This document shows positions 1-11,713 of a stretch of DNA of 64,000 nt, piece after piece. The notes under the pieces are model-generated. The model was not told the DNA's origin and ran no database searches. It saw only the letters and a list, made by a program, of their open reading frames with translations. How positions within the stretch are numbered: the stretch's first letter is position 1; the number at the start of each line of letters is the position of its first letter. The stretch is from Methylophaga sp. (GTDB taxonomy: Bacteria > Pseudomonadota > Gammaproteobacteria > Nitrosococcales > Methylophagaceae): positions 62,669 through 126,668 of the forward strand of contig NZSL01000017.1 in NCBI GenBank assembly GCA_002696735.1. The letters run 5' to 3'. The translations under genes were made by a program, and so were the position numbers.

Positions 1-1265
1 CCACGTAATCGTATGGCACGGCATAAACTGCGAGCATCAGCACCCGCAATTTTATTTTCGCCTGCAGGGTAAACTTCCAGCACAACCAAAACATCTATCG
101 TTGACAGCACACGGGCAAAATCTTCGAACAAATCACGCGTTCTGGTATATCGATGTGGCTGGAAAACAACCACTAAACGACGATCCGGCCAGCCTCCGCG
201 GCTAGCGGCAACTGTCGCTGCAATTTCTGTAGGATGATGACCATAATCATCTACCAGTAACACCTGCCCCTGGCCGATGGTTTTCTCGCCAAGAATATTG
301 AAGCGTCTGCCAACACCATCAAACTTCAATAGCGCCCGTTGGCAAGCGGCTACGTCAACACCCAAGTTACGGGCGACGGCTAAAGCAGCTGTCGCATTGA
401 GTGCATTGTGCAGACCGGGCATATTTAAACGAACCTGATATTGCACACCACTTTGAGCTTCACTGACTGTAAACTCACTTTGCCCCTGGTACTGCTGCAG
501 ATCACTGATTCTAAAGTCGGCTCGTTCATCCTGGCCATAGGTTGTAATGGGACGAGTCACTTCAGGCAATATGCTCTGAACCTCTTCATCATCTATGCAT
601 AACACCGCAAGACCATAAAACGGCAAGTGATGCAGAAATTCAATAAAAGTGGCTTTAAGCTTTTCAAAATCCCCTTCGTAGGTCGCCATATGATCATCAT
701 CAATATTGGTCACAATGGCGATCATCGGCTGCAGGTATAAAAAGGACGCATCACTTTCATCTGCTTCAGCGACTAAATAACGTCCGGTACCTAATCTTGC
801 ATTGGAACCCGCACTGTTTAATCGACCACCTATCACAAAGGTTGGATCCAACTCGCCTTCACTTAACAATGCAGCAGTTAAGCTGGTTGTAGTGGTTTTA
901 CCATGCGTACCCGCCACGGCAATGCCATAACTGAAACGCATTAATTCAGCCAGCATCTCTGCACGAGGCACTACTGGAATACGCTGTTCACGAGCCGCCA
1001 TGACTTCAACGTTGTCAGCGCTCACTGCGGTTGTTACTACCACCACATCAGCACCTTTCAGGTATGCCGCGTCATGACCAATCATGATATTGGCCCCAAG
1101 CTGGCGCAGGTGTTGAATCAAACTGTTTTCATTCAAGTCCGAACCACTGACCTGATATCCCAGATTCAGCAGTACTTCGGCAATTCCGCCCATACCGACA
1201 CCACCAATTCCGATGAAATGGATATGTTTGACCCGACTTTGCATTGCTGAGGTTAATTTAGCCAT
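1..1265 (-). CDS. murC: UDP-N-acetylmuramate--L-alanine ligase MurC (partial, C-terminus outside window)
   Basis: MurC adds L-alanine to UDP-MurNAc in the cytoplasm, the first step of the peptidoglycan stem peptide. The ATG at 1263-1265 begins [20 protein letters not shown], followed by the glycine-rich nucleotide fold (GIGGVGMGG). The Mur ligase ATP loop GTHGKTTTT lies near residue 120. About 421 codons are present against roughly 490 in the family, so the C-terminal domain is cut by the left edge of the window. The start overlaps the murG stop by 8 bp, consistent with translational coupling at the distal end of the dcw operon. The identification is secure. Confidence 0.95.
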   Translation of the reverse strand, partial: MAKLTSAMQSRVKHIHFIGIGGVGMGGIAEVLLNLGYQVSGSDLNENSLIQHLRQLGANIMIGHDAAYLKGADVVVVTTAVSADNVEVMAAREQRIPVVPRAEMLAELMRFSYGIAVAGTHGKTTTTSLTAALLSEGELDPTFVIGGRLNSAGSNARLGTGRYLVAEADESDASFLYLQPMIAIVTNIDDDHMATYEGDFEKLKATFIEFLHHLPFYGLAVLCIDDEEVQSILPEVTRPITTYGQDERADFRISDLQQYQGQSEFTVSEAQSGVQYQVRLNMPGLHNALNATAALAVARNLGVDVAACQRALLKFDGVGRRFNILGEKTIGQGQVLLVDDYGHHPTEIAATVAASRGGWPDRRLVVVFQPHRYTRTRDLFEDFARVLSTIDVLVVLEVYPAGENKIAGADARSLCRAIRLR

Positions 1266-2337
1266 TTGCCCACTCCAGACAGATATCTGCTATCTGCATT
1301 GCTGTTCCGGGGTTTGCCAATGTTCTTGCCTGTATTGCCATTTGTTCCAATTGTTTTCGGTTTGCCAGTAATGGCCGTATTACTGCTGCCAGATCTTTTG
1401 CGTTAAGTGCTGAATCGGCTATCAGTAATGCAGCGCCTGCGTCTTTTAATGCCTGAGCATTGTGAGTCTGGTGGTCATCTACTGCATACGGATAAGGCAC
1501 CAGAATTGCCGCAATACCTGTTGCTGCGACCTCGGCCACGGTCAGTGCACCTGCCCGGCAAATAATAAGATCTGCCTCGCTATAGGCTTTCGCCATATCG
1601 TCAATAAACTTGGTGACCGTACCCGCTACTCCTGCCTGTTCATAAGCAAGCTGACAGTCAGCCAGATGTTTTTCACCACATTGATGAATGACATTGATTG
1701 TGTGTTCTTTACTGAGTAATGCCAGCGTCTGCGGTACAACCTGATTTAAACTTTTTGCTCCCAGGCTGCCACCTAGCACCAATAGTTTTAACGGTTTCTG
1801 AGCCCTTGCCTGATAACGAATCTGTGGCTCAGGTAACTGTTCAATTTCTTTTCTAACTGGATTGCCAACCCATCTGGTTTTCTTACTGCTGACAAAACTG
1901 TTTTCAAATCCCTGCAATACCTGTTTGGCAATTTTTGCCAGCAAGCGATTTGTTAATCCGGCAATAGCATTTTGTTCATGTATTAATAACGGTTTGCCGG
2001 AAAGCCATGCTGCCAGACCACCTGGGCCTGAAGCAAAACCTCCCAGGCCGATCACCACATCAGGCTGAAAACGTTTAATCACTTTTTTGGATTCGAGTAC
2101 TGCACGTAAAATCCTGAACGGCGCTACCAGCCAACCGAAAAGGCCATTGCCACGTAAGCCTTTAATCGGAATTAAATTTAATTTAAAGGAAGCTGCTGGT
2201 ACTAAACGGGATTCAATACCACGCTCTGTGCCAATCCATTCAACATCCACCGAACGTGAACGTAGTTCTTCAGCCAAGGCTAATGCTGGAAATACATGTC
2301 CGCCAGTTCCACCAGCCATAATTAATACGCGAGTCAT
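1258..2337 (-). CDS. murG: UDP-N-acetylglucosamine--lipid I GlcNAc transferase MurG
   Basis: MurG transfers GlcNAc to lipid I on the inner face of the cytoplasmic membrane to make lipid II. The 359-residue protein starts [20 protein letters not shown], with the GGTGGH donor-domain loop. Later GGSLGA and the E-x-A-A-x-x-x-P type segment ([16 protein letters not shown]) match GT28 glycosyltransferases. I chose the ATG at 2335-2337, which overlaps the ftsW stop as ATGA, rather than an upstream in-frame codon that would add 26 non-homologous residues inside ftsW. Its place between ftsW and murC is the classic order. Confidence 0.96.
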   Translation of the reverse strand: MTRVLIMAGGTGGHVFPALALAEELRSRSVDVEWIGTERGIESRLVPAASFKLNLIPIKGLRGNGLFGWLVAPFRILRAVLESKKVIKRFQPDVVIGLGGFASGPGGLAAWLSGKPLLIHEQNAIAGLTNRLLAKIAKQVLQGFENSFVSSKKTRWVGNPVRKEIEQLPEPQIRYQARAQKPLKLLVLGGSLGAKSLNQVVPQTLALLSKEHTINVIHQCGEKHLADCQLAYEQAGVAGTVTKFIDDMAKAYSEADLIICRAGALTVAEVAATGIAAILVPYPYAVDDHQTHNAQALKDAGAALLIADSALNAKDLAAVIRPLLANRKQLEQMAIQARTLANPGTAMQIADICLEWANG

Positions 2338-3473
2338 CGTTTGACCCTCGCTGAAGCTTTTTCTGGTTGACGGGTTTCCAGATCTACTCGCAATAACAGA
2401 CCAATGGCAACACAAACAATAACCAGACTACTACCGCCATAACTCATTAATGGCAATGTGAGGCCTTTGGTAGGTAACACGCCCATATTGACGCCAATAT
2501 TGACGCAAGCTTGTAACCCCAGCCATACCGAAATGCCAAAGGCGATTTGTGCGCCAAATAATTGACCCGCTTCTTCTGCTGCTCGGCCTATCGCCAACGC
2601 ACGCCAAATCATGGTCAGAAACAAAGCGATTACTGCCACAGCACCAATTAACCCGAGTTCTTCTGCCAGAATTGAAAATAAAAAGTCTGTATGTGCTTCG
2701 GGCAGATAAAATAATTTTTGCATGCTGCTGCCTAAACCCACCCCCAGCCAATCACCGCGACCAAATGCAATTAGTGCCTGCGTTAACTGGAAACCGCTTC
2801 CAAACGGATCGGCCCAGGGATCCATAAAACTTTGTAGACGTTGCAGACGGTAAGGCGCCAGCCAGACCATCATAGTAAACAACCCTGCCAGAATGGCGAT
2901 CAAGCCAATAAATACGTCTAATCTGGCACCGCCCAGAAACATCATCACCAATACGGTGGACAAAATGACGACGATGGAGCCCATATCAGGCTGCATTAAC
3001 ATCAATACTGCTGCTACGCTCAACAACAGTAATGGAGACAATACCTTTAATAGGGATGTGTTTAGTTGTCCATGATGGCGTTGCAGATAATCTGCCACGT
3101 AAATAATGGCAAACAATTTAATCAGTTCGGCTACCTGAAGGTTGACTGGCCCCAAAGGTAACCAACGTGAACTACCGTTAACTTCTCTGCCGATCCCAGG
3201 AATCAAAACCAATACTAATAGACCAACACCGACCATCAATAACATCGGTGCCATTTGTTGCCAATGAGACAATCTTATCGACATCACACACCAGGCAAAA
3301 AACAATCCAAGTCCGGCAAATGCCAATTGTCTGATAAAGAAATATAATGGTTGTCCGGTTTTGTTCTCAGCAATGGTTATGGAAGCTGAACACACCATAA
3401 TCAAACCAATCAACAATAAGGCCAATGCGGCCATTAAAAGCTTTGAATCGAAGTAGGTGCTTACACGACTCAT
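2334..3473 (-). CDS. ftsW: Septal peptidoglycan polymerase FtsW (SEDS family)
   Basis: FtsW is the SEDS glycosyltransferase that polymerises lipid II at the septum together with FtsI. The 379-residue product has about ten hydrophobic helices. It carries family signatures such as GIGREVNGSSRWLPLG in the large extracellular loop region, LAEELGLIG and the C-terminal PLMSYGGSS. The length is typical. It overlaps murD upstream and murG downstream by 4 bp each, so translation is probably coupled along the operon. Confidence 0.95.
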   Translation of the reverse strand: MSRVSTYFDSKLLMAALALLLIGLIMVCSASITIAENKTGQPLYFFIRQLAFAGLGLFFAWCVMSIRLSHWQQMAPMLLMVGVGLLVLVLIPGIGREVNGSSRWLPLGPVNLQVAELIKLFAIIYVADYLQRHHGQLNTSLLKVLSPLLLLSVAAVLMLMQPDMGSIVVILSTVLVMMFLGGARLDVFIGLIAILAGLFTMMVWLAPYRLQRLQSFMDPWADPFGSGFQLTQALIAFGRGDWLGVGLGSSMQKLFYLPEAHTDFLFSILAEELGLIGAVAVIALFLTMIWRALAIGRAAEEAGQLFGAQIAFGISVWLGLQACVNIGVNMGVLPTKGLTLPLMSYGGSSLVIVCVAIGLLLRVDLETRQPEKASARVKR

Positions 3474-4825
3474 GCCGCCAACTCCCTGACAGCCTGTTCA
3501 AAATGGTCGCCACGATCAGCGTAATTGGCAAACTGATCAAAACTCGCACAGGCTGGTGAAAGCAGAACCTGCTGACCCGCTTGTGCAGAAATATTTGCCG
3601 CCTGAACCGCAGCTTTCATATCTGCTGCAAAATGGACCTGAACTGTTTCCGGTACATGTCGTGCTATTTCTTCAGCAGATTGACCAATCAATACGATAGT
3701 GCTGACATAGTCATTGAGGATCGGTCTTAACGGCGCAAAATTCTGTCCTTTGCCAACACCACCGGCAATCAAAACAATCTTGCCATTCTCTGCAATACCC
3801 TCTATTGCAGCGATACTGGCGCCAACGTTAGTGGCTTTAGAATCATTAAACCAGCGTACTCCGTGTAATTCGCGTACAAACCGGCAACGATGTGGCAGCC
3901 CTTTGAACTCTTTTAAGGCTTTTAACATGGCATCCATCGGCAGTCCCATTACAGACCCCAGAGCTAATGCTGCCAATGCATTAGCAATATTATGGCTGCC
4001 GGCAATTTTCATATCACTGACCAGCATTAACGGCGTATCGCCTTCAGCCAGCCAGAGATGTCCTCTCTGGGTCAGTACACCAAACTCATAACCGGTTGAT
4101 TCATGCAGACTGAAACCAAGCTGATCTCTTCCAGCCTCAGCCATCGCAGAAACAATAGGATCATCTCGGTTTATCACCATGACACCGCTACCGCTATAAA
4201 CCTTTTGTTTAGCACGCTGGTAATCTTCGATCGAATCGTAACGATCCAGATGATCGGGACTGACATTGAGTATCACTGAAGCAAATGCATTCATAGAATG
4301 CACTGTTTCCATCTGAAAACTGGACAACTCAAGTACATAGAAATCTGGAGCAGGATCAGTCAACAAATCCAATGCCGGTGTGCCAAGATTACCGCCAACT
4401 GCAACTTTTTTATCGGCCATTTGTGCCATTAAACCGACTAAAGTGGTGACGGTACTTTTACCATTCGAACCGGTTATTGCAATGATGGGGGCGTTGGCGT
4501 GGCGTGCAAATAACTCAATATCACCAATAATCTCAATCCCGGCTTCTGCTGCCTGTTTAATCTGGGGCAAACGCGGATCAACGCCGGGGCTCAATACAAT
4601 ACTGTCAGCTCGCATTAACCAATCGGCAGGGATACCACCTGTTTTCACGACAACTTCTGGATAGTCTTTTTGCAGAGCATTCAGACAGGTAGGTTTTTCA
4701 CTGCTATCAATTACCGCCACAGCATTACCCTGCTGCAATAAAAACCGTGCGCATGACAATCCTGTCTGCCCAAGTCCAACAATCAGGCTGTAATGCGAAC
4801 TATGTTGCTGTAATTCTGCTGTCAT
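3470..4825 (-). CDS. murD: UDP-N-acetylmuramoyl-L-alanine--D-glutamate ligase MurD
   Basis: MurD adds D-glutamate to UDP-MurNAc-L-Ala in the cytoplasm. The 451-residue protein has an N-terminal nucleotide fold ([17 protein letters not shown]), the ATP loop ITGSNGKST near residue 117, an HLDRY motif in the central domain, and a C-terminal ligase domain with FNDSKATN. The start at 4823-4825 overlaps the mraY stop as ATGA. The 18 in-frame upstream residues lie inside mraY and were excluded. Confidence 0.95.
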   Translation of the reverse strand: MTAELQQHSSHYSLIVGLGQTGLSCARFLLQQGNAVAVIDSSEKPTCLNALQKDYPEVVVKTGGIPADWLMRADSIVLSPGVDPRLPQIKQAAEAGIEIIGDIELFARHANAPIIAITGSNGKSTVTTLVGLMAQMADKKVAVGGNLGTPALDLLTDPAPDFYVLELSSFQMETVHSMNAFASVILNVSPDHLDRYDSIEDYQRAKQKVYSGSGVMVINRDDPIVSAMAEAGRDQLGFSLHESTGYEFGVLTQRGHLWLAEGDTPLMLVSDMKIAGSHNIANALAALALGSVMGLPMDAMLKALKEFKGLPHRCRFVRELHGVRWFNDSKATNVGASIAAIEGIAENGKIVLIAGGVGKGQNFAPLRPILNDYVSTIVLIGQSAEEIARHVPETVQVHFAADMKAAVQAANISAQAGQQVLLSPACASFDQFANYADRGDHFEQAVRELAA

Positions 4826-5904
4826 CGTATTTTCAACGTCGCTAAACCGACCAGCACCAGAAATACGGTGATGATCCAAAATCGAACAATAATGCGTGGT
4901 TCCGGCCAGCCTTTTAATTCATAGTGATGATGAATTGGCGCCATCAGGAACACTCGCTTGCCACGTAATTTATATGAGGCCACTTGAATCATTACTGACA
5001 GAGTTTCAATGACAAAAACCCCGCCCATAATCAGTAATACCAATTCCTGGCGTACCAGAACCGCAACCGTTCCCAGCGCTGCGCCCAGTGCCAAAGCACC
5101 GACATCACCCATAAAAACCTGGGCTGGATAGGTGTTAAACCAGAGGAATCCCAATCCAGCACCCACCATTGCGGCACAGAATACGGTTAATTCTCCAGCC
5201 CCAGGGATATGTGGAATTTGCAGATAATTGGCAAACTCAAAGTGTCCTGCAACATAACTGAATAGCCCTAACGCTGCCGCGACCATTACCGTAGGCATAA
5301 TCGCTAAACCATCGAGACCATCTGTCAGATTCACAGCATTACTACTGCCAACTATGACCAAATAGACCACCAGCAGATACCATGCCCCCAGAGGGATAAT
5401 GATTTCTTTAAAAAATGGCACGATAAGCTGCGTTTCGGCGGGTGTCTGGACTGTCATGTACAGAAATATTGCTGCCCCCAAACCCACTACTGATTGCCAG
5501 AAATATTTATAACGGCTTAACAGTCCTTTGGGATCCTGACGAACCAGCTTGATGTAATCATCAACAAAACCAATTGTGCCAAACAGCAGCGTAACCAGTA
5601 ACACCACCCAAACGTAACGGTTTGTCAGATCAGCCCACAGTAGGGTACTGACGGCAATTGCAACCAGTATTAAAGAACCGCCCATGGTGGGCGTACCTGT
5701 TTTACTGATATGGGATTCAGGTCCATCATTTCTGACTACCTGGCCAATCTGTCTGAAACTGAGATGTCGGATCATCGTAGGACCCACAATCAGTGCAATT
5801 CCCAATGCGGTCATTACCCCTAAAATGGCCCGTAATGTCAGATATTGAAAGACATTAAAGCCGGTGTAATACTGGCTCAGATATTCACTCAGTATTAACA
5901 GCAT
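4822..5904 (-). CDS. mraY: Phospho-N-acetylmuramoyl-pentapeptide transferase MraY
   Basis: MraY moves phospho-MurNAc-pentapeptide onto undecaprenyl phosphate to form lipid I in the cytoplasmic membrane. The protein has 360 residues with multiple transmembrane helices. Diagnostic motifs are GTPTMGG near residue 70, the acidic FVDDYIK segment near residue 115, the [10 protein letters not shown] loop and the histidine cluster MAPIHHHYE near the C-terminus. The start codon shares a base with the murF stop (TGATG). The length matches the family. Confidence 0.96.
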   Translation of the reverse strand: MLLILSEYLSQYYTGFNVFQYLTLRAILGVMTALGIALIVGPTMIRHLSFRQIGQVVRNDGPESHISKTGTPTMGGSLILVAIAVSTLLWADLTNRYVWVVLLVTLLFGTIGFVDDYIKLVRQDPKGLLSRYKYFWQSVVGLGAAIFLYMTVQTPAETQLIVPFFKEIIIPLGAWYLLVVYLVIVGSSNAVNLTDGLDGLAIMPTVMVAAALGLFSYVAGHFEFANYLQIPHIPGAGELTVFCAAMVGAGLGFLWFNTYPAQVFMGDVGALALGAALGTVAVLVRQELVLLIMGGVFVIETLSVMIQVASYKLRGKRVFLMAPIHHHYELKGWPEPRIIVRFWIITVFLVLVGLATLKIR

Positions 5905-7256
5905 CAGGCTTCTCCTCCAACGGCCAGTGCATCCGCCAGCTTATCCAGCTTCATAAAGCGAGAGCCTTTAATCAAGCACGCCACATCTTTATTCAGTGCA
6001 TTTTTCAGTTCCGCTTCCAACTCTGACAGCTCATTGAAATGCTGTGCATTATCAGCAAACTCTGCCGAGGCCAGCTGGCTTTGCTGCCCAATGGTAAACA
6101 ACCGTTTCACACCAGCTGACTGTGCATCTCGACCTAACTGTTGATGAATAGCAGTACTTTCTGGTCCGAGCTCGCCGAAATCACCCAGTACCAACCAATG
6201 TTCCCCCGGGAACTGCATCAAGGTTTGCAGGGCCTGACGAAACGATCCGGGATTAGCATTGTAGGTATCATCAATCACTAATGCGTTATTAACCGCTTCG
6301 CGTAATTGCAAGCGATGCGGAACAGCTTTGATTGCAGCCAAACCTTTAACAATTGCTTCCGGCTCAATGTTGAGCGCTGAACAAACCGCAATGGCCGCTA
6401 AGGCATTGCTGACATTATGAATTCCGGGTAACGGTAAAAAGATAAAATGACAAACCCCATCCAGTCGCACCATAAAATGACTACCGGTAATGGCTAACTG
6501 CAGGTCTAATGCGACAATATCTGCGGGTTGCTGCAGCCCAAAGCTGATGTGTTGGCGCGCTCCCAGTATTTGTTTCCATAAATCGCCATAAGGCATATCG
6601 GCATTGATTACCGCAACGCCATCAGCTTTCAGGCCGGCATAGATCTCACCTTTTGCTTCAGCCACGCCCTGCAATGAACCAAAACCTTCGAGATGCGCTG
6701 CGCCGACATTATTGATTACAGCAACATCGGGCTCCGCCATGGCAACCAGAGTGGCAATCTCACCTGAATGATTTGCGCCCATTTCGATCACCGCATAATC
6801 GTAGCTATCATTAAGACGCGTCAGGGTAAGCGGAACACCAAGATTATTATTCAGATTTCCTTTTGTAGCCAACACGTTGCCGGATTGCGCCAGAATGGAT
6901 GAAATCATTTCCTTAAGCGTGGTTTTACCGTTACTACCTGTTACCGCGACAACTTTTGCATGACTGTTTTCCCGCCATAGTCTGGCAATCGCTCCGTAGG
7001 CTTTGGTGACATCATCAACCACAATCTGAGGCAGTTCATTGGCAATATACCGATTAACTAATGCACCACTCGCACCCGCCAAACGTGCCTGCTCTATAAA
7101 ATCATGGCCATCCATATTCTCGCCGGACAGCGCGACAAACAAATCACCATTTTCAATCTGACGGCTATCAATCTTGCTGCCTGTCATCACGGCATCTTCG
7201 CCGTGTAACTCGGCGTTCAGTTGCTCAGCAATTTTGCTCAGGTGAATAGTGGTCAT
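5904..7256 (-). CDS. murF: UDP-N-acetylmuramoyl-tripeptide--D-alanyl-D-alanine ligase MurF
   Basis: MurF attaches D-Ala-D-Ala to the UDP-MurNAc tripeptide, completing the pentapeptide. The 450-residue protein has the N-terminal substrate domain ([17 protein letters not shown]), the ATP loop TGSNGKTT at residues 106-113, NNLGVPLTL, and the DDTYNANP motif of the C-terminal domain. It overlaps murE by 4 bp and mraY by 1 bp. The assignment over the paralogous Mur ligases rests on the DDTYNANP motif and on gene order. Confidence 0.95.
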   Translation of the reverse strand: MTTIHLSKIAEQLNAELHGEDAVMTGSKIDSRQIENGDLFVALSGENMDGHDFIEQARLAGASGALVNRYIANELPQIVVDDVTKAYGAIARLWRENSHAKVVAVTGSNGKTTLKEMISSILAQSGNVLATKGNLNNNLGVPLTLTRLNDSYDYAVIEMGANHSGEIATLVAMAEPDVAVINNVGAAHLEGFGSLQGVAEAKGEIYAGLKADGVAVINADMPYGDLWKQILGARQHISFGLQQPADIVALDLQLAITGSHFMVRLDGVCHFIFLPLPGIHNVSNALAAIAVCSALNIEPEAIVKGLAAIKAVPHRLQLREAVNNALVIDDTYNANPGSFRQALQTLMQFPGEHWLVLGDFGELGPESTAIHQQLGRDAQSAGVKRLFTIGQQSQLASAEFADNAQHFNELSELEAELKNALNKDVACLIKGSRFMKLDKLADALAVGGEA

Positions 7257-8773
7257 AAAGTTACCCTTGTTGCTGAGTGACGTTTGTGTATGGCCTGCAT
7301 CGCTATCTCGTTATCATTAAAAGGTGTTTTTACGCCAGCGACTTCCTGAAATTGTTCATGGCCTTTTCCGGCTATAAGGACCATGTCATCAAGAGCAGAA
7401 TCGATAATGGCGTATTCGATCGCTAGCTTTCTATCAGCTTCAATATGAATATCTGCTTGTTTGTGGCAACCAGCCAGGATCTGCTCGATGATTTTCATAC
7501 TTTCCTCACCACGCGGGTTGTCATCAGTAACGACCAGTTTGTCGGCTAACTCACTGACGATTTTCCCCATCAAAGGCCGTTTGCCTTTGTCGCGTTCACC
7601 GCCACAACCAAATACACACCAGAGTTTCGAACGACTATCCATATGTTGACGCATACCCAGCAGAGCTTTTTCCAATGCATCTGGAGTATGGGCAAAATCA
7701 ATCACAACTGATGGTTGCAGACTGCTCGCCAACAGTTGCATGCGTCCATTTACACTGGTTAATTGATTTAATCCGTCGGCAATTTCATCCGTTGACCAAC
7801 CAACTAACGCAAGTACACCGGCGGTTGCCAATAGATTTTCGACATTGAATCTGCCGAGTAAACGGGTTTGAATGGCCACTGTTTGCTGCGCATTATGTAA
7901 ATTGAATTGCAAGCCATTAGTTGTCGCCTGAATATCACTGGCAAACACATTTGCTTTGGAATTACTGCAGCTATACTCCACACTGTTAATCTGATTTTTT
8001 TTAAGTAAAGACAATATCTGCTGACCAAAGTCATCGTCAGCATTGACTACTGCAGCCTCTAGCGATGCAAAATCAAATAAACGTTGTTTTGCCGCCGCGT
8101 ACTCCAACATACTCTGGTGATAATCAAGATGATCCCGACTTAAATTGGTCAATACGGCATAGTTAATATCAACAAAATTCAGCCGTCCCTGTTCCAAAGC
8201 ATGTGAAGATGCTTCCAGAGCGACGTACTGGATTCCGTTGTCACGCATTTCTGCAAGCATTGCTTGTAAACGCACGGGGTCCGGCGTTGTCATGCCGTGA
8301 TCTTTTATCTCAGTTATTCTTCCACTGCCCAATGTTCCTATAACACCACAAGGTTGACCGGCGTTTTCCAGTGCCTGAGCGATAAACTGGGTGACAGAAG
8401 TTTTACCATTGGTACCGGTGACCGCTATGACCGTCATTGTTGCCGAAGGATATTGATAGAATGCCGCAGCCAGGCGAGCGGTTTGCTCCTTCAAATCATT
8501 AACAGCAACCATTTCAATTTGCCGCTGTTGGAGATGTTTTCTCAGCTCCGGTTCCAAAGGTGCTTCTGCTGAATAGCAAACAGCTGCAATTTCGGCTGTA
8601 GCTGCCTGCTTGATATGTTGGTCTCGGATTTCCAGATCTGTAGCTAAGGCAAAAAACAAATCTCCTGATTTGAGCCGACGGCTATCCAGACTCAGACCGC
8701 TAACCACTGTTGTCGACACCGTGTCACTATCAACCAGTTGCATTAAATCAATAAGACGCATTTGATAGTTCAT
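7253..8773 (-). CDS. murE: UDP-N-acetylmuramoyl-L-alanyl-D-glutamate--2,6-diaminopimelate ligase MurE
   Basis: MurE adds the third stem-peptide residue. The DNPR motif (VVTDDNPRGEES, near residue 420) is the signature of meso-diaminopimelate specificity, as expected in a Gram-negative. The ATP loop TGTNGKTS is at residues 119-126, followed by TTPDPVRLQ and the central-domain HLDYH. The product is 506 residues. The ATG at 8771-8773 overlaps the ftsI stop; an internal ATG four codons in (MRLIDLMQ) is an alternative start. Confidence 0.95.
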   Translation of the reverse strand: MNYQMRLIDLMQLVDSDTVSTTVVSGLSLDSRRLKSGDLFFALATDLEIRDQHIKQAATAEIAAVCYSAEAPLEPELRKHLQQRQIEMVAVNDLKEQTARLAAAFYQYPSATMTVIAVTGTNGKTSVTQFIAQALENAGQPCGVIGTLGSGRITEIKDHGMTTPDPVRLQAMLAEMRDNGIQYVALEASSHALEQGRLNFVDINYAVLTNLSRDHLDYHQSMLEYAAAKQRLFDFASLEAAVVNADDDFGQQILSLLKKNQINSVEYSCSNSKANVFASDIQATTNGLQFNLHNAQQTVAIQTRLLGRFNVENLLATAGVLALVGWSTDEIADGLNQLTSVNGRMQLLASSLQPSVVIDFAHTPDALEKALLGMRQHMDSRSKLWCVFGCGGERDKGKRPLMGKIVSELADKLVVTDDNPRGEESMKIIEQILAGCHKQADIHIEADRKLAIEYAIIDSALDDMVLIAGKGHEQFQEVAGVKTPFNDNEIAMQAIHKRHSATRVTL

Positions 8774-10479
8774 TGATGCGCCACCTGTAATTGCGTTTGG
8801 GGAAGTGCATCAGGCGCAATATTCAGTAAACGCATGGCACCCACCATAACATCAGCAAATACTGGTGCGGCTACTGCACCACCGTAATACTCTTCGCCTG
8901 TTGGTTCATCAATCACCACCACCATTGCCAAGCGGGGATTTTTGGCCGGTATCAAACCAGCAAACAGCGATTGATACTCACTCTCGGTATACCCTCCCGC
9001 CATAGCTTTTTTAACCGTGCCGGTTTTTGCGGCTACACTGTAATTTGGTACCGCCGCCCGTTGGGCAGTCCCACCTGGAAGCACAACCAATTCCATCAAA
9101 CCGCGTACGGTTTCCATTAAATCTTTGGAAAAAACTCGACGTCCCTTGGGTGTTTTATCCTGTTTGATAAACGTGACATTGCGCATAATGCCGCCATTAC
9201 CAATGATGGTATAAGCTCTGGCGAGTTGTAACGTATTTGTTGCCAATCCATAACCGTAAGCCAGCGTGGCCCGATCCAAGGTTCGCCATGTCCGCGGATC
9301 AGGTAAAGTTCCCATGGCTTCCCCCGGGAAATAGGCGCCACTTTCAGCGCCCATGCCAAAACTGGCAAAATCCTGCCACAATTCCATTGGTTCAAGTTCC
9401 AACGCAATTTTGCTGGCCGCAACATTACTCGACTTTTGAATTGATGTGGCCAAATTAATGATGCCGTAATCGCGGAAATCACGGATAGTATGCCCACTGA
9501 CCCGCATCGTACCCGGATGTGTATTGATCATCGTGTTGAGATCAAATTTGCCTGATTTCAAACCACTGGCAACGGTAAAAGGTTTTACTGTTGAACCTGG
9601 TTCAAACAGATCGGTCACAGCACGATTACGTAAGTCAGCCGACTGCACACCATAACGATTATTTGGATTAAAAGCTGGTTGATTAACCATCGCTAAGACT
9701 TCACCAGTCTGAACATCCAGAATCACCGCAGAGCCTGATTTCGCGCCATGCTTATCAACCGCGTTTTTAAGCGCGTTATAACTCAGATACTGCAAACGCA
9801 AATCGATACTTAACTGGATGTTTTCACCAGCTTTTGCCGGGCGAATAGGATCGCCACCACCAACAAAATTACCTTTACTGTCTCGCACCATGCGACGCAG
9901 TCCAGGTACACCGGTCAGTAATGGCTCGTAGGTAAGTTCCAGTCCTTCCTGACCAACATCATCAATATTGGTAAAGCCCACCACATGGGCTGTTACTTCA
10001 CCTGTTGGATAATAGCGTTTGTATTCGCGTTGCAACGCAACGCCACCAATTTTTAATTGTTTTACCTGATCCGAGATTTCCGGCTTGACCCGACGTTTTA
10101 AATAAAGAAATTCACGTTCAGGGTTCTGATAAATCCGTTGACGAATATTATTGGCATCAATGCCCAGAATAGAAGCTAATTTGGTCAGCTTTGGATCTTC
10201 TGCATCTGTTACCTGAGGGTTTAACCAAACAGAATGGACTGGGGTACTTATCGCCAAAGGTTCGCCATGACGATCCAGAATCATTCCCCGATGGGCCACA
10301 ATTGGAACATTACGCAGATGCCGGGCATCGCCTTGGTTACGCAGAAAATCAGGGTTTAACACCTGAATATCCACCAGTCGCCATAACAGACCCAGACCAA
10401 TCAGGATAAAGGACAGTCTGACCAGATTCAGCCGCCAGCTGCCGGTTTGCTGATATCCGTTTTGCTTGCGCCGACTCAT
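8770..10479 (-). CDS. ftsI: Septal peptidoglycan transpeptidase FtsI (PBP3)
   Basis: FtsI cross-links septal peptidoglycan in the periplasm, partnered with FtsW. The 569-residue class B PBP has a short cytoplasmic N-terminus, one membrane anchor at about residues 17-37, and a pedestal domain. The transpeptidase domain has the catalytic triad motifs: STVK at 296-299 (nucleophile Ser296), SSN at 351-353 and KTG at 486-488. It overlaps ftsL upstream and murE downstream by 4 bp. Confidence 0.96.
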   Translation of the reverse strand: MSRRKQNGYQQTGSWRLNLVRLSFILIGLGLLWRLVDIQVLNPDFLRNQGDARHLRNVPIVAHRGMILDRHGEPLAISTPVHSVWLNPQVTDAEDPKLTKLASILGIDANNIRQRIYQNPEREFLYLKRRVKPEISDQVKQLKIGGVALQREYKRYYPTGEVTAHVVGFTNIDDVGQEGLELTYEPLLTGVPGLRRMVRDSKGNFVGGGDPIRPAKAGENIQLSIDLRLQYLSYNALKNAVDKHGAKSGSAVILDVQTGEVLAMVNQPAFNPNNRYGVQSADLRNRAVTDLFEPGSTVKPFTVASGLKSGKFDLNTMINTHPGTMRVSGHTIRDFRDYGIINLATSIQKSSNVAASKIALELEPMELWQDFASFGMGAESGAYFPGEAMGTLPDPRTWRTLDRATLAYGYGLATNTLQLARAYTIIGNGGIMRNVTFIKQDKTPKGRRVFSKDLMETVRGLMELVVLPGGTAQRAAVPNYSVAAKTGTVKKAMAGGYTESEYQSLFAGLIPAKNPRLAMVVVIDEPTGEEYYGGAVAAPVFADVMVGAMRLLNIAPDALPQTQLQVAHQ

Positions 10480-10769
10480 GGTTTGACCACCACGGTTTGT
10501 TCATTACTGGGTACCTGCATATTCAGGCGGGTACGGGACTGCTGTTCAACTCTGGCTGGACTGGCCCATGTGCTCTGTTCCAGTAACAATTTGCCCCACT
10601 CTTCATTCAATTGATCACGTCTGTTTTCCAATTGCTGCAACGCGACAAATTCGCTACGACCCGCATGCTTGGTATAGATCACTGCAACTGATGAGACCAG
10701 CACCAATAAAGTCATGACTAGCACAGGCAAATCAATACGGATATGTTCGAAAAACGTAGGCCAGATCAT
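10476..10769 (-). CDS. ftsL: Cell division protein FtsL
   Basis: FtsL is a small bitopic divisome protein that forms a complex with FtsB and FtsQ and helps activate FtsWI. The product has 97 residues: a short cytoplasmic tail, one membrane helix (about residues 15-32), then a heptad-like helix ([18 protein letters not shown]) typical of the FtsL coiled coil. Sequence conservation is low in this family, so the call rests on size, topology and position between rsmH and ftsI, which it overlaps by 4 bp on both sides. Confidence 0.9.
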   Translation of the reverse strand: MIWPTFFEHIRIDLPVLVMTLLVLVSSVAVIYTKHAGRSEFVALQQLENRRDQLNEEWGKLLLEQSTWASPARVEQQSRTRLNMQVPSNEQTVVVKP

Positions 10770-11704
10770 GCAAGTTTCTCCGCCACACGTAAGACCGCAC
10801 TGCGAGAGCGAACATTCACCGATAACTCAGCTTCATCCGCTTTGATGGCCTTGCCGATAATTCTAAGACGAGGATTTAATTGGTCTGCTGTCACCGGAAA
10901 ATGCGCGGGCAAATCATCACCTTTCGCCTGGTCGCGGAAAAAACGTTTGACGATGCGATCTTCCAGCGAATGAAAACTGATAACGACCAATCTACCGCCC
11001 ACAGCCAGGATCTCTAAAGCCTGTTCCAGTGCACTGGTTAATTCTTCCAGTTCACTATTGATGAAAATACGAATGGCCTGGAAAGTACGCGTCGCCGGAT
11101 GTTTGAATTTATCGCGGGTTGGACTCGCTTTATCCACCAAATCAGCCAACTGTTTTGTTGTGGTGATAGGGGTATGTTCACGTGTTTCCACAATGGCGGA
11201 AGCAATACGTTTACCGTAACGTTCTTCACCCAGCGTTTTAATCACAGTAGCAATTTCGCTCATTTCAGCACTGGCAAGCCATTCGGCCGCACTCATGCCG
11301 GATGTCGGATCCATCCGCATATCCAATGGGCCATCATGTTGAAAACTGAATCCACGTTCAGCCTCATCAAGTTGTGGTGAAGACACACCGATATCCATCA
11401 AAATACCGTTTACCTTCCCTTGCCAGAGCCGGGAATGGATAACCGTTGAAAGTTCAGAGAAAGCACAATGTTCAATCGCAAAGCGCGTATCCATTTTCGC
11501 CAATGCCTGACCTGCTTCCACTGCAGTTGGATCACGATCCAATCCTAATAAACGACCGTTTGCTGAAAGTTGTTGGAGAATGGCACGAGAGTGACCACCA
11601 CGACCAAAAGTCGCATCCACATAGATACCGTCAGGCTGAATAAACAGTCCCTCGACGGTCTCTTTCAAAAGGACCGGTTGATGTGTTGGGAGTTGGTTTG
11701 TCAT
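10766..11704 (-). CDS. rsmH: 16S rRNA (cytosine1402-N4)-methyltransferase RsmH
   Basis: RsmH (MraW) methylates N4 of C1402 in 16S rRNA using S-adenosylmethionine. The 312-residue protein opens with [13 protein letters not shown] and the SAM-binding [12 protein letters not shown]. It contains the family segment [20 protein letters not shown] and the catalytic-domain [14 protein letters not shown]. Its natural partner at the same nucleotide, RsmI (2'-O-methylation), is encoded nearby at 12825-13670. It lies just downstream of mraZ in the dcw operon. Confidence 0.96.
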   Translation of the reverse strand: MTNQLPTHQPVLLKETVEGLFIQPDGIYVDATFGRGGHSRAILQQLSANGRLLGLDRDPTAVEAGQALAKMDTRFAIEHCAFSELSTVIHSRLWQGKVNGILMDIGVSSPQLDEAERGFSFQHDGPLDMRMDPTSGMSAAEWLASAEMSEIATVIKTLGEERYGKRIASAIVETREHTPITTTKQLADLVDKASPTRDKFKHPATRTFQAIRIFINSELEELTSALEQALEILAVGGRLVVISFHSLEDRIVKRFFRDQAKGDDLPAHFPVTADQLNPRLRIIGKAIKADEAELSVNVRSRSAVLRVAEKLA

Positions 11705-11713
11705 GACTCCGCC